From positions 1,381,572-1,445,571 of the forward strand of contig NZ_LN875035.1 of NCBI RefSeq assembly GCF_001282685.1: 64,000 nucleotides of DNA, written 5' to 3'. How positions within the stretch are numbered: position 1 is the stretch's first letter; every line of letters starts with the position of its first letter. The position numbers were made by a program, and so were the translations under genes. A model generated the notes under the pieces. That model did no database searches. It was not told where the DNA came from and worked only from the letters and a program-made list of their open reading frames with translations. Positions 53,800-62,648 of the stretch are shown here, piece after piece. The stretch is from Niameybacter massiliensis (lineage in GTDB: Bacteria; Bacillota; Clostridia; Lachnospirales; Cellulosilyticaceae).

Positions 53800-53817
53800 A
53801 TAACTAAACCGGTTACT
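53800..53817. promoter_or_regulatory. LacI-family operator, catabolic operon
   Basis: ATAACTAAACCGGT followed by TACT, with the palindromic core AACCGGTT (53807-53814). It is centred at about +11.5, within one base of the position in the divergent operon. Confidence 0.7.
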
Positions 53818-53851
53818 CATTTCACACCAATACGTAAAAGGAGTTTTGACT

Positions 53852-55210
53852 ATGGCATTTAAAATTCTTTCCCCTTGTGGAATCTTAGGTTATGGCTACC
53901 CACTCTCTTCATTTATGGCTGGTATTAACGAACAGCCTGATGCTATTGTAGTTGATGCTGGTTCAACAGATGCTGGCCCACATAAACTAGGTGCTGGCGT
54001 ACCTATTGTAAGCAAGAATTCTTGCAAAAAAGATTTACTTCCAATGATTACAGAAGGTATTAATCATAAAATCCCTGTTATTATCGGTTCAGCTGGTGGC
54101 AGTGGCGCTAAAAAACATGTTAATTGGACACTTGATATTATTCAAAGCATTCTAAAAGAACAAGGACTTAAAAATGTAAAAATAGCTATTATTTGGGGTG
54201 ATATTGCTTCTAATGTTGTGAAGGAACGTTTAGCTGAAGGGAAAGTAACACCTTTAGGTAAAATGGTAAAAGAATTAACTCCAGAAATTATTGATAAGAC
54301 AAATGGAATTGTAGCACAAATGGGTGAACAACCTATTATAGAAGCACTTAAAGCTGGTGCTGATATTATTGTATGTGGCAGAGCCTATGACCCTTCTCCA
54401 TTTGCTGCTCCTGCTATCTTAAATGGTTACAATCCTGCTTTTGCTTATCATTTGGGTAAGATTTTAGAATGTGCTGCCCTTTGTTGTGAACCTGGTACAA
54501 CTAAAGATTGTATGCTTGGCATTATTAATGAAGATAACTTTGAAGTAGTACCTTTAAATCCTATACGTAAATGCACCAAAGTAAGCGTTGCAGCCCATAC
54601 TTTTTATGAAAAAGATCATCCCTATCTCCTTAAAGGACCTGGAATTACCATGAATTTAAAGAACTGTACTTTTGAGGAAATAGGGAATGGTAGTGTACGT
54701 GTAAGAGGAAGTCAAATTAATTATGATGATATATATAGAATTAAATTAGAAGGTGCTATGCCTGTAGCTTTTAGAACCTTTGTTATTGCTGGAATCCGTG
54801 ATCCTCTTCTGATCGCAAAACTAGAACTTGTTGAAGACCTTGTTAAAGATCAAGTTCAGGAATATTATAAAGAATTTGATCCCTCTACCTATGCTATTAA
54901 TTTTATTAACTATGGTATTAACGGTGTAATGGGAGATATTGAACCTATCAACTCCCGTGGTCATGAAGTATGTGTTCTTATGGAAGTTTTAGCTAATACT
55001 CAAGAAATTGCTTCTACTATTTGTGCATCTCTCCGTTCCACTTTCTTGCACTATGGTTATGAAGGCCGCAAGTCAACTGCTGGAAATCTTGCTTTTCCAT
55101 TTGCACCAAGTGATGTTGAATTTGGTCAAGTTTATGAATTTTCTGTATATCATCTTATGGAAGTTAAAAGTGGAAATGAACTCTTTAAAATCGATTATTT
55201 GGAGGTGTAG
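53852..55210 (+). CDS. AtuA/DUF1446 family protein
   Basis: A 452-residue protein of the acyclic terpene utilisation AtuA-like (DUF1446) family. N-terminal SPCGILGYGYPLSSFMAG and VVDAGSTDAGPHKLG, then VIIGSAGGSGAKKHVNW, GADIIVCGRAYDPSPFAAPA and LKGPGITMNL are family blocks. The biochemical role of the family is not established to my knowledge; members occur in catabolic operons beside DUF4387 proteins. The ATG at 53852 has GGAG 8 nt upstream; a TTG two codons earlier is unlikely. First gene of the plus-strand operon under the LacI-type site; the DUF4387 gene follows after 2 nt. Confidence 0.85.
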   Translation: MAFKILSPCGILGYGYPLSSFMAGINEQPDAIVVDAGSTDAGPHKLGAGVPIVSKNSCKKDLLPMITEGINHKIPVIIGSAGGSGAKKHVNWTLDIIQSILKEQGLKNVKIAIIWGDIASNVVKERLAEGKVTPLGKMVKELTPEIIDKTNGIVAQMGEQPIIEALKAGADIIVCGRAYDPSPFAAPAILNGYNPAFAYHLGKILECAALCCEPGTTKDCMLGIINEDNFEVVPLNPIRKCTKVSVAAHTFYEKDHPYLLKGPGITMNLKNCTFEEIGNGSVRVRGSQINYDDIYRIKLEGAMPVAFRTFVIAGIRDPLLIAKLELVEDLVKDQVQEYYKEFDPSTYAINFINYGINGVMGDIEPINSRGHEVCVLMEVLANTQEIASTICASLRSTFLHYGYEGRKSTAGNLAFPFAPSDVEFGQVYEFSVYHLMEVKSGNELFKIDYLEV

Positions 55211-55212
55211 TA

Positions 55213-55521
55213 ATGCCTAAATGCTATGAACTAGCTAAAGTACTACGTAGCAAAAATTCTGGGCCTTTTGAAATTACGCTAGATATACTATTTGATAATG
55301 AAGCTTCTTATAATCTTGTAAAAAATAGTAATAAGATTACTAAATCTACGATTGCAAAGCTTTATCATATGGACGAAAGCATGATAAATGATATTATCTT
55401 CTTTGATACTGCATTAGGTATTAAAATTACTTATGCTAGAAAAATTTCATCTGGTACTTGTTTTGAAAGAGATGTTTATGGTTCCCAGCAACATGCACCT
55501 CTTATGGAATTAGAAATTTAA
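55213..55521 (+). CDS. DUF4387 family protein
   Basis: A 102-residue protein (KCYELAKVLRSKNSGPFEITLDILF, then YGSQQHAPLMELEI at the end) of the DUF4387 family, nearly always coded next to or fused with AtuA/DUF1446 proteins. RBS GGAGGTG overlaps the end of the AtuA gene, implying coupled translation and probably a complex. No known activity. The second half of the quoted N-terminal block lies in a likely beta-strand pair. Confidence 0.85.
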   Translation: MPKCYELAKVLRSKNSGPFEITLDILFDNEASYNLVKNSNKITKSTIAKLYHMDESMINDIIFFDTALGIKITYARKISSGTCFERDVYGSQQHAPLMELEI

Positions 55522-55549
55522 TTACTACACTTTATGAGGAGGCAACTTT

Positions 55550-57655
55550 ATGATTCCTAATAACTATTTAGAAAAAGTCTATGCTGGTTTTCTCGGAATG
55601 AATATTGGTATACGTCTTGGTGCACCTGTAGAACCTACTCTTTGGACTTATGAACGTATCCAAAATACATATGGTGATATAACAAGCTATGTAAAAACTT
55701 ACAAAAATTTCGCTGCAGATGATGATGCTAATGGACCTGTTTTTTTCTTACGTGCACTTTATGATGATGCTAAAGACCGTGAATTAGTCCCACAAGATGT
55801 TGCACGTGCTTGGCTCAATTATGCTAGAGAGGAAAAGGGCATGTTTTGGTGGGGTGGTTATGGAATTAGTACAGAACACACTGCTTATCAAAACTTAAAA
55901 ATGGGTATCCCTGCTCCAAAATCGGGTTCTATCGAACAAAATGGTCAAATTTTAGCTGAACAAATTGGTGGCCAAATTTTTATTGATACCTGGGGGCTAG
56001 TTCTACCTTGTAACCCTGAAAAAGCTGCCCAATATGGAGAATATGCAGCAAGTGTATCTCATGACGGAGATGGTATTAACGGTGCTAGATTTTTCTGCGC
56101 TGCTATTTCAAAAGCTTTTGAAAGCTCTAATATTAGAGAAATTATCGATACTGGACTATCTTATATACCGAAAACTTCTACATACTATGCTGTAGCACAA
56201 GCCGTTATCAAGTTCTACGAAGAAAATCCTAATGATTTTAGAGCATGCCGTTCTATGCTAGAAAATTACTGGGGTTATGATAAATACAAAGGTGTCTGTC
56301 ACATAATTCCGAATGCTGGTGTATGTATTTTAGCAATGCTCTATGGAAAAGGTGAATTCAATCGTACTATCGAAATTGCCACTATGTGTGGCTGGGATAC
56401 TGATTGTAATGCTGGCAATGTAGGTACAGTTCTCGGTGTAATGTGTGGTATAACAGGTTTAGCGAAAAGATATAGAGATCCTATTAATGATAGCATTGTA
56501 CTCTCTTCTATCTCTGGTTACTTGAATATTTTAGATATTCCTTCTTATGCAAAAGAACTTGCCCTTTTAGGATATCGTTTAGCACAGGAAGAAGCACCTC
56601 TATCTTTAAAAAATAGTTTCAAAGAAGGTGAAATTTATTTTGACTTTGAACTTCCAGGCTCCACTCATAATATTCGCCTTTCTGACTCCTTCTTATGTAG
56701 TATAGAGCATACTTTTGATCATGGTTATAACAGTAATGGTTCACTTAAGATTCTCTTTGATCGTATGTCTCGTGGCCAAAACTGCAAAGTTTATTATAAA
56801 CCTTATTATTTAAGAAGTGATTTTAGTGATGAACGCTATAGTCCTGTCTTTTCTCCTACTGTATATTCTGGACAAATAGTATCTATGAAAATTTATTTAG
56901 ATCAATGGAATGGAAATGAGACAATGGGCTTTGCTCCTTATATTCATTTAGCAAATAGTAAACAGGATATAATTCAAGGCTATATTAAACTTATTGACCA
57001 AGAATGGTTAGATGTAGAATTTATTATTCCTAGTACTGAAGGTGACCTCATTGATGAAGTAGGTATTATACTAGAAAGTTACTCTCCCGCAAAGTTTAAA
57101 AGTTTAGGTTGCATCTATTTAGACGATTTTAAAATTTCTGGTCCATCAACTTATAGTATAGATTTTTCTAAACAAAAATCTAACTTTGGTTCTATATCAC
57201 CCTTCTCACATAATTATGGTGCTTGGAGCTTAGAAAATGATAAAATGTTAGCCATGTCATATGGATATGCTGAATCCTATGCTGGTAACTATTTTGCAAA
57301 AAATTATGTAGTTACTGCTATTATTACACCTCTTCATGGAAATACCCATATGCTATCTGTACGTGCTCAAGGTGCCCAAAAAGGCTATCATGCTGGTTTT
57401 GATAGGCCTGGCTTTGTAGCTCTCTACCTCAATGATTTTGGATTTACCAAACTTACCGAAGTACCCTTCGACTGGACTTTTAATACAGAATATACCGTTT
57501 CGTTTAGCTGTAATAATGTATTATTAGAAGTATTTATTAATGGTAAACAACTTATTGCTTATAATGATTCTACTTTTACTTATGGAATGTACGGCTGTAG
57601 CCGTCTTTCTATGGGGCGAACAGCATTTAGTCATTTTAAAATAAGAGAATATTAA
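55550..57655 (+). CDS. ADP-ribosylglycohydrolase family protein with C-terminal beta-sandwich domains
   Basis: A 701-residue protein. Residues 1-345 are the ARH fold, with metal motifs altered from the classical pair: FAADDDANG (54-62) in place of S/TDDT and GWDTDCNAGNVG (281-292) in place of DADT. This matches a divergent ARH subgroup with DTDCNAGN rather than DraG. Residues about 365-535 look like a CBM-type jelly roll (ending CIYLDDFKISG) and about 545-701 like a LamG/concanavalin-type sandwich (ending SRLSMGRTAFSHFKIREY). No signal peptide, so the enzyme is cytoplasmic and the extra domains may bind a large or glycosylated substrate. RBS GAGGAGG. Part of the AtuA operon. Confidence 0.85.
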   Translation: MIPNNYLEKVYAGFLGMNIGIRLGAPVEPTLWTYERIQNTYGDITSYVKTYKNFAADDDANGPVFFLRALYDDAKDRELVPQDVARAWLNYAREEKGMFWWGGYGISTEHTAYQNLKMGIPAPKSGSIEQNGQILAEQIGGQIFIDTWGLVLPCNPEKAAQYGEYAASVSHDGDGINGARFFCAAISKAFESSNIREIIDTGLSYIPKTSTYYAVAQAVIKFYEENPNDFRACRSMLENYWGYDKYKGVCHIIPNAGVCILAMLYGKGEFNRTIEIATMCGWDTDCNAGNVGTVLGVMCGITGLAKRYRDPINDSIVLSSISGYLNILDIPSYAKELALLGYRLAQEEAPLSLKNSFKEGEIYFDFELPGSTHNIRLSDSFLCSIEHTFDHGYNSNGSLKILFDRMSRGQNCKVYYKPYYLRSDFSDERYSPVFSPTVYSGQIVSMKIYLDQWNGNETMGFAPYIHLANSKQDIIQGYIKLIDQEWLDVEFIIPSTEGDLIDEVGIILESYSPAKFKSLGCIYLDDFKISGPSTYSIDFSKQKSNFGSISPFSHNYGAWSLENDKMLAMSYGYAESYAGNYFAKNYVVTAIITPLHGNTHMLSVRAQGAQKGYHAGFDRPGFVALYLNDFGFTKLTEVPFDWTFNTEYTVSFSCNNVLLEVFINGKQLIAYNDSTFTYGMYGCSRLSMGRTAFSHFKIREY

Positions 57656-57686
57656 CTTTTATTCCTTTTAGAAAGAAGGTGATACA

Positions 57687-58589
57687 ATGATTACAGTTAT
57701 TGGCAGTTTAAATATGGACCTTGTTCTATATACATCTTATTTCCCTCAAGTAGGTGAAACAATCTCTTCAACACGCTATCTCGAAATCCCTGGTGGTAAA
57801 GGTGCTAATCAAGCTATGTCAATTGGTAAACTAAACGGATCTGTTGAAATGATAGGTGCTATAGGCAACGATGGCTTTGGGGATAAATTAATTCAAAACT
57901 TATCTAATCATGGTATTGGTATACAAGGTATTAAACGTTGCACTTCTACTACTGGTACTGCTTTTATCAATGTTGATGACCATGGAGATAATAAAATTAT
58001 TCTTGTTCCAGGAGCGAATTACGAATTAACTACGCAGCATATTGATGAAGAAATTCATCTTCTAGAAAAAAGTGAATTTATAATCTTACAACTTGAAGTT
58101 CCATTAACCACTGTTTTCTATGCAATTCAAAAAGCTAAAGAGCTCAATAAAACAGTTATTCTTAATCCTGCTCCAGCATGTAAATTAGATGCTAACCTAT
58201 TAAAAAATGTAGATATCTTAACTCCTAATGAAACAGAACTTGAGATTTTAACAGATACTAAAATCAATACACTCAAAGATATTAAGTATGCCTGTCATAA
58301 ACTTCTTGCACAGGGTATCAAAGCTGTTATCGTTACAATAGGCGCTAAAGGTGCTGTTATTGTAACCATGAATAACTTTATCTCAATTCCTGGCTATGAA
58401 GTTGATGCTATCGATACAACTGCTGCGGGTGATTCTTTTACAGGCGCACTTGCTTTAGGCCTAAATCAAGGATATGACTTAGAGGCTGCTACTCATTTTG
58501 CTAATCAAGTTGCCTCTATCACCGTTCAAAGAAAAGGTGCCCAGATTTCCTTACCTACTTTAGATGAATTTCATACTTACTTCAAATAA
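57687..58589 (+). CDS. rbsK: Ribokinase-like PfkB family sugar kinase
   Basis: ATP-dependent sugar kinase, 300 residues, with the PfkB signatures GGKGANQAMSIGKL (about 36) and DTTAAGDSFTGALALGL (about 240; Asp is the catalytic base). The close match to ribokinase over substrate-binding segments (NMDLV, GGKGAN, NPAPA) suggests D-ribose or a similar pentose. It would phosphorylate the sugar released by the two ARH enzymes of this locus. RBS AAAGGTGA. Last gene of the operon; the terminator is shared with hemL. Ribose specificity is inferred. Confidence 0.9.
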   Translation: MITVIGSLNMDLVLYTSYFPQVGETISSTRYLEIPGGKGANQAMSIGKLNGSVEMIGAIGNDGFGDKLIQNLSNHGIGIQGIKRCTSTTGTAFINVDDHGDNKIILVPGANYELTTQHIDEEIHLLEKSEFIILQLEVPLTTVFYAIQKAKELNKTVILNPAPACKLDANLLKNVDILTPNETELEILTDTKINTLKDIKYACHKLLAQGIKAVIVTIGAKGAVIVTMNNFISIPGYEVDAIDTTAAGDSFTGALALGLNQGYDLEAATHFANQVASITVQRKGAQISLPTLDEFHTYFK

Positions 58590-58601
58590 ACTCTATTTTT
58601 C

Positions 58602-58652
58602 AAATAAATAAAAGGGTCAGAAACTATACAGTTTCTAACCCTTTTATTTATT
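58602..58652. terminator. Long bidirectional terminator, kinase gene and hemL
   Basis: AAATAAATAAAAGGGT (58602-58617) and AGAAACT (58619-58625) pair with AGTTTCT (58630-58636) and ACCCTTTTATTTATT (58638-58652). It overlaps the hemL stop codon. Confidence 0.85.
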
Positions 58653-59940
58653 GATGTGCTACACGTAATGCATTGCCGATTGCAACAAGTGCCTTATCTA
58701 AATCTTCTTTTGTATGTGCTGTACTTAAGAACATTGCTTCGTATTGAGCTGGTCCAACGAGAACACCTTGTTCGAGTAAAGCTTGGAAGTAATGATTAAA
58801 TTTCTCTGTATCACATGTCATGGCATCCTCATAGTTACGTACTTCTTTATCTGTGAAGAAGAGACATACTAATGAACCTGCTTGTGCTACATGATAATTT
58901 AAGCCTAAATCTTTTAAATGTGTACGGATACCTTCTGCAAGGTAGTTCGCTTTTTCTTCTAATTCTTTATAGACCTCTTGATGGTCACGTAAGTATTCAA
59001 GTTGTTTCTTACCAATGTACATAGCAAGTGGGTTACCTGACAATGTACCTGCTTGATAAACTGGTCCTACTGGTGAAACCATATCCATAATTTCTGCTTT
59101 CCCTGCGTAAGCACCTACTGGAAGGCCGCCTCCAATAATCTTACCAAAGCATACCATATCTGGTTCAATATCAAAGTACTCACGGCTGCTACCATATGCA
59201 ATTCTAAATCCAGTAATAACTTCATCAAAGATAAGTACTGTACCATGTTCTTGTGTTATTTTACGAAGTGCCTCTAAGAAGTCACGCTCTGCTGGTACAA
59301 GTCCCATGTTTCCACCAATTGGTTCTACAATAACAGCTGCAATGTCGTCACCTTGTTCATTGAAGATGGCTTCTAATGCTTCAATGTTGTTGTATGGTGT
59401 TACAAGTGTATGTTTAACAACATCAGCTGGTACACCTGGGCTAGTTGGTACACCATAAGTAATTGTACCTGAACCTGATTTTACAAGTAATGCATCTGAA
59501 TGCCCATGGTAGCATCCTTCAAATTTAAGAATCTTGTTACGTCCTGTGTAACCTCTTGCTACACGTAAAGCGCTCATTGTCGCTTCTGTACCAGAGTTTA
59601 CCATACGTACTTTATCTATTCCTTTATAGGCATCTACAATAAGTTTTGCCATTTCAACTTCAATAGCAGTAGGTACACCATAGCTTGTTCCTTTAGCTAC
59701 CATATCGGCAATACCCGCTGTAATTTGTTCATTACTATGACCTAAAATAAGAGGGCCCCATGAACAAATAAAATCAATATATTCATTACCATCTACATCC
59801 CAAATATGACTTCCATGTGCATGATCAATAAAAATAGGATTAATTCCTACTGATTTAAATGCACGAACAGGGCTATTTACCCCACCTGGAATATACTTTA
59901 CTGCTTCTTCAAAAATCTCTGCTGAACGTTTATGTTCCAT
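58648..59940 (-). CDS. hemL: Glutamate-1-semialdehyde 2,1-aminomutase
   Basis: PLP enzyme that converts glutamate-1-semialdehyde to 5-aminolevulinate. The 430-residue protein shows PGGVNSPVRAF, FDEVITGFR (PLP Asp) and the Schiff-base Lys in CFGKIIGGGLPVGAYAG (about 264). The ATG at 59940 with GGTGGAG upstream is the normal start (EHKRSAEIFEEA...); the longer frame overlaps hemB and is discarded. Last gene of the hem operon. Confidence 0.97.
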   Translation of the reverse strand: MEHKRSAEIFEEAVKYIPGGVNSPVRAFKSVGINPIFIDHAHGSHIWDVDGNEYIDFICSWGPLILGHSNEQITAGIADMVAKGTSYGVPTAIEVEMAKLIVDAYKGIDKVRMVNSGTEATMSALRVARGYTGRNKILKFEGCYHGHSDALLVKSGSGTITYGVPTSPGVPADVVKHTLVTPYNNIEALEAIFNEQGDDIAAVIVEPIGGNMGLVPAERDFLEALRKITQEHGTVLIFDEVITGFRIAYGSSREYFDIEPDMVCFGKIIGGGLPVGAYAGKAEIMDMVSPVGPVYQAGTLSGNPLAMYIGKKQLEYLRDHQEVYKELEEKANYLAEGIRTHLKDLGLNYHVAQAGSLVCLFFTDKEVRNYEDAMTCDTEKFNHYFQALLEQGVLVGPAQYEAMFLSTAHTKEDLDKALVAIGNALRVAHQ

Positions 59941-59956
59941 CGTAATCTCCACCATC

Positions 59957-60919
59957 CTATATCCACTTACATAATTCTTTTGCAAAGTAAGTAATAATAA
60001 TATCTGCTCCTGCACGTTTGATAGAAAGCACACTTTCATAAATTGCTTTCTCATCTAAAAGGCCATTTTCTACTGCTAATTTGATCATAGCATACTCACC
60101 GCTTACATTGTAGGCTGCAATAGGCATGTTAAAGTTATCTTTTACACGTCTAATAATATCTAAATAAGAAAGTGCTGGCTTAACCATAACAATATCTGCA
60201 CCTTCTTCAATATCAAGCTCTACTTCACGTAAAGCTTCATCTGTGTTTGAAATATCCATTTGGTATGTTTTACGATCTCCAAATGCAGGTGCTGAATGTG
60301 CTGCCGCACGGAATGGTCCATAGAAGCTTGAAGCGTATTTTGCGCTATAAGCCATAATAGGTACATTCATAAATCCTGCTTCATCTAATGCTGTACGAAT
60401 AGCACCTACTCTTCCATCCATCATATCTGATGGCGCTACCATATCAGCACCTGCAACTGCATGGCTTACTGCAATACGCGCTAAGTAAGAAAGTGTCACA
60501 TCATTTTGCACATTTCCTGTTTTATCTAAAATACCACAGTGACCGTGGTCGGTATATTGGCACATACATACATCTGTAATCACATATATCTCTGGTGCAA
60601 GCTCTTTCACTTTGCGAATAGCTTGTTGTACAATACCTGTTTCACTGTAAGCTTCTTTTCCAAAAGCATCTTTTTCATCTGGCACACCAAATAAAATTAC
60701 ATATTTAATACCAAGGTCTACAAGTTCTTTAATTTCTTCTTCTAAACGGTCAACAGAATAATGGAAGATGCCCTTTAAAGAAGATATTTCTTCTTTTTTA
60801 TTTGTACCTTCTACTACAAAGATAGGGTACACAAGGTTTCTTCTTTCTAGTGTTGTTTCTCTTACCATTTCTCGAATTGCTAAATTACCACGTAATCTTC
60901 TTGGTCTTTTAATCATCAT
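59957..60919 (-). CDS. hemB: Porphobilinogen synthase (5-aminolevulinate dehydratase)
   Basis: Condenses two 5-aminolevulinates to porphobilinogen. The 320-residue protein has the Zn-binding Cys cluster [13 protein letters not shown] (about 119-131) of zinc-dependent enzymes, the first active Lys in [13 protein letters not shown] (about 193) and the Schiff-base Lys in [13 protein letters not shown] (about 246). Two adjacent ATGs follow the RBS; the second (60916) is equally possible. It has a candidate promoter of its own (60989-61017) and a structured 230-nt leader after hemD. Confidence 0.97.
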   Translation of the reverse strand: MMIKRPRRLRGNLAIREMVRETTLERRNLVYPIFVVEGTNKKEEISSLKGIFHYSVDRLEEEIKELVDLGIKYVILFGVPDEKDAFGKEAYSETGIVQQAIRKVKELAPEIYVITDVCMCQYTDHGHCGILDKTGNVQNDVTLSYLARIAVSHAVAGADMVAPSDMMDGRVGAIRTALDEAGFMNVPIMAYSAKYASSFYGPFRAAAHSAPAFGDRKTYQMDISNTDEALREVELDIEEGADIVMVKPALSYLDIIRRVKDNFNMPIAAYNVSGEYAMIKLAVENGLLDEKAIYESVLSIKRAGADIIITYFAKELCKWI

Positions 60920-60988
60920 ATAGCCTTCTTTCTATCTATTAGACTTTTTGTATACTGTTTGTTTATAACATCAGTATACATCCTTTCA

Positions 60989-61017
60989 ATTTTACTCCTA
61001 TATACAAAGTCTGGCAA
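60989..61017 (-). promoter_or_regulatory. Possible internal promoter for hemB-hemL
   Basis: TTGCCA (61012-61017), 17-nt spacer, TAAAAT (60989-60994) on the minus strand. Confidence 0.5.
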
Positions 61018-61019
61018 AT

Positions 61020-61147
61020 TTATTTATCTGATGACTACCATCCGTAATACTCCATCCTTTATAAACTGGAGTAAACGGATGCTACGTCCCTAGATAACGA
61101 TTTCTAAAGTTCAAATGGAGTATCAAACTCCACCTGAACTAAGAAAT
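61020..61147 (-). promoter_or_regulatory. Tandem hairpins between cobA/hemD and hemB
   Basis: Minus strand: first a hairpin with GATTTCT-, AGTTCA- and TGGAGT-type arms (about 61094-61147), then a nested hairpin TTATCT...CATCCGT...ACTCCA closing with TGGAGT...ACGGATG...AGATAA (about 61023-61092). ACTCCA/TGGAGT occurs in both, so arms of the two could swap partners. It is neither a clear terminator (no T-run) nor a known riboswitch to me. Confidence 0.5.
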
Positions 61148-61151
61148 CTGT

Positions 61152-62648
61152 TTATGCTTCACATAAACACTCAATCAAACCTTCTATGGTAAAAGGATTT
61201 GCTTCTCTATATACTTCTAATCCTAAGTTTCTCATGGCTTTGCTTGTAATTTCACCAATAGAAACACATTTTATTGTCTTAACTTTTTCTTTATATTCTT
61301 CATCTAAAAGTGCCATTAAATTATTAGCTGTTGAAGAACTTGTGAAAGTAATATAATCAATAGTCTCTTCATCTAAAATTTCTTTTAATAATGCTTTAGA
61401 ATTTTTATTAAGCACTGTGTCATACATTAAAAGTTGTTCTACTTGGCAAATCGTTTGTAAACGTGTAGAAAGGATATCACGCGCTAGGCTTCCTTGTGGC
61501 ATAAGTACTTTATCTTCATTTGTCAATTTACTTTCTAAAAGTTCAGCAATACTTTCTTGTGTAAAGCGCTCTGGCATAAAGTCTGGGCGAATACCATAAG
61601 CTTCAAGTATCTTTGCAGTAGCACTTCCTACTGCTACAACTTTAAGATTAGAAAGTGCTCTTGCATCTTTTCCTAATCCATAAAGCCTATCAAAGAATAA
61701 ACTTACCGCATTTTGACTACCAAATACAACATAAGTATAGTCATTTAATCTATTTAAAGTTTCATCTATCTCATCTGTCTGTCTTGCCACAATCTCTATT
61801 GTTGGAATTTCAAAAACATTTGCTCCTAACTCTTGAAGCTTAGCTTTAAGGTCACTACTTTGTGTACGAGAACGTGTTACAACAATATTTTTTCCAAAGA
61901 GAGGGCGTTTTTCAAAGAAATTAAGTTTATCACGTAACTGAACCACTTCACCTACTACAATTAAGCTTGGAGAAGTAAGCCCTGCTTTTTTCACTTCTTC
62001 TTCAATTGTTAAAAGTGTACCTGTTGCTACTTTTTGATTGGCTCTTGTTGCCCAATTGATAACTGCTGCTGGAGTAGATTCTGCTAATCCATTCTGCATT
62101 AAGTTGGTACAAATTTTATTTAAATTACTAAGTCCCATTAAGAAAACAAGTGTTCCTTGCATACTCGCAAGTGCACTCCAGTTAATACGGTCTTTTGTCT
62201 CATCTTTAAGATGTCCAGTAATAACATGGAAAGATGGTGTATAGTCACGATGAGTAATAGGAATACCTGCATAGCAAAGTCCACCAATAGCAGAAGTAAT
62301 ACCTGGTACAACTTCAAAAGGAATATCTCTTTCTAATAAATATTCACCTTCTTCGCCGCCACGTCCAAATACATATGGGTCTCCCCCTTTAAGACGTGTT
62401 ACCACTTTTCCTTCTTTTGCTTTTACAGCTAAGACTTCGTTGATTTCATCTTGAGTCATTGTATGATTGCTAGAAGCTTTCCCAACATAGATTAATTCTG
62501 CATCTGGTCTTGCAAGCTTTAAGTACTCTGCATTTGCTAATCTATCATATACAAGTACTTCAGCTTCTTTAATACAATCCAATCCTTTTAAAGTTAACAG
62601 TCTAAAGTCTCCTGGTCCTGCACCTACTAAATAAACTTTTCCACTCAT
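61152..62648 (-). CDS. cobA-hemD: Bifunctional uroporphyrinogen-III C-methyltransferase / uroporphyrinogen-III synthase
   Basis: A 498-residue fusion. Residues 1-245 are the SAM-dependent CobA domain making precorrin-2 (VYLVGAGPGDFRLLTLKG, VTRLKGGDPYVFGRGGEEGE, GITSAIGGLCYAGIPITHRD). Residues 250-498 are HemD, which cyclises hydroxymethylbilane (NIVVTRSRTQSSDL, YVVFGSQNAVSLFFDRL, YITFTSSSTANNL). The fusion is common in Clostridia and directs flow to siroheme/cobalamin. RBS GGAGGAG; start overlaps the hemC stop, so translation is coupled. Precorrin-2 made here would feed the dehydrogenase and CbiK at 7.5-8.8 kb. Confidence 0.96.
   Translation of the reverse strand: MSGKVYLVGAGPGDFRLLTLKGLDCIKEAEVLVYDRLANAEYLKLARPDAELIYVGKASSNHTMTQDEINEVLAVKAKEGKVVTRLKGGDPYVFGRGGEEGEYLLERDIPFEVVPGITSAIGGLCYAGIPITHRDYTPSFHVITGHLKDETKDRINWSALASMQGTLVFLMGLSNLNKICTNLMQNGLAESTPAAVINWATRANQKVATGTLLTIEEEVKKAGLTSPSLIVVGEVVQLRDKLNFFEKRPLFGKNIVVTRSRTQSSDLKAKLQELGANVFEIPTIEIVARQTDEIDETLNRLNDYTYVVFGSQNAVSLFFDRLYGLGKDARALSNLKVVAVGSATAKILEAYGIRPDFMPERFTQESIAELLESKLTNEDKVLMPQGSLARDILSTRLQTICQVEQLLMYDTVLNKNSKALLKEILDEETIDYITFTSSSTANNLMALLDEEYKEKVKTIKCVSIGEITSKAMRNLGLEVYREANPFTIEGLIECLCEA

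Noticed and set aside
59941-60054. N-terminal extension of HemL overlapping hemB
   Set aside because: The normal HemL start follows a good RBS at 59940; the extension is the hemB 3' end in another frame.
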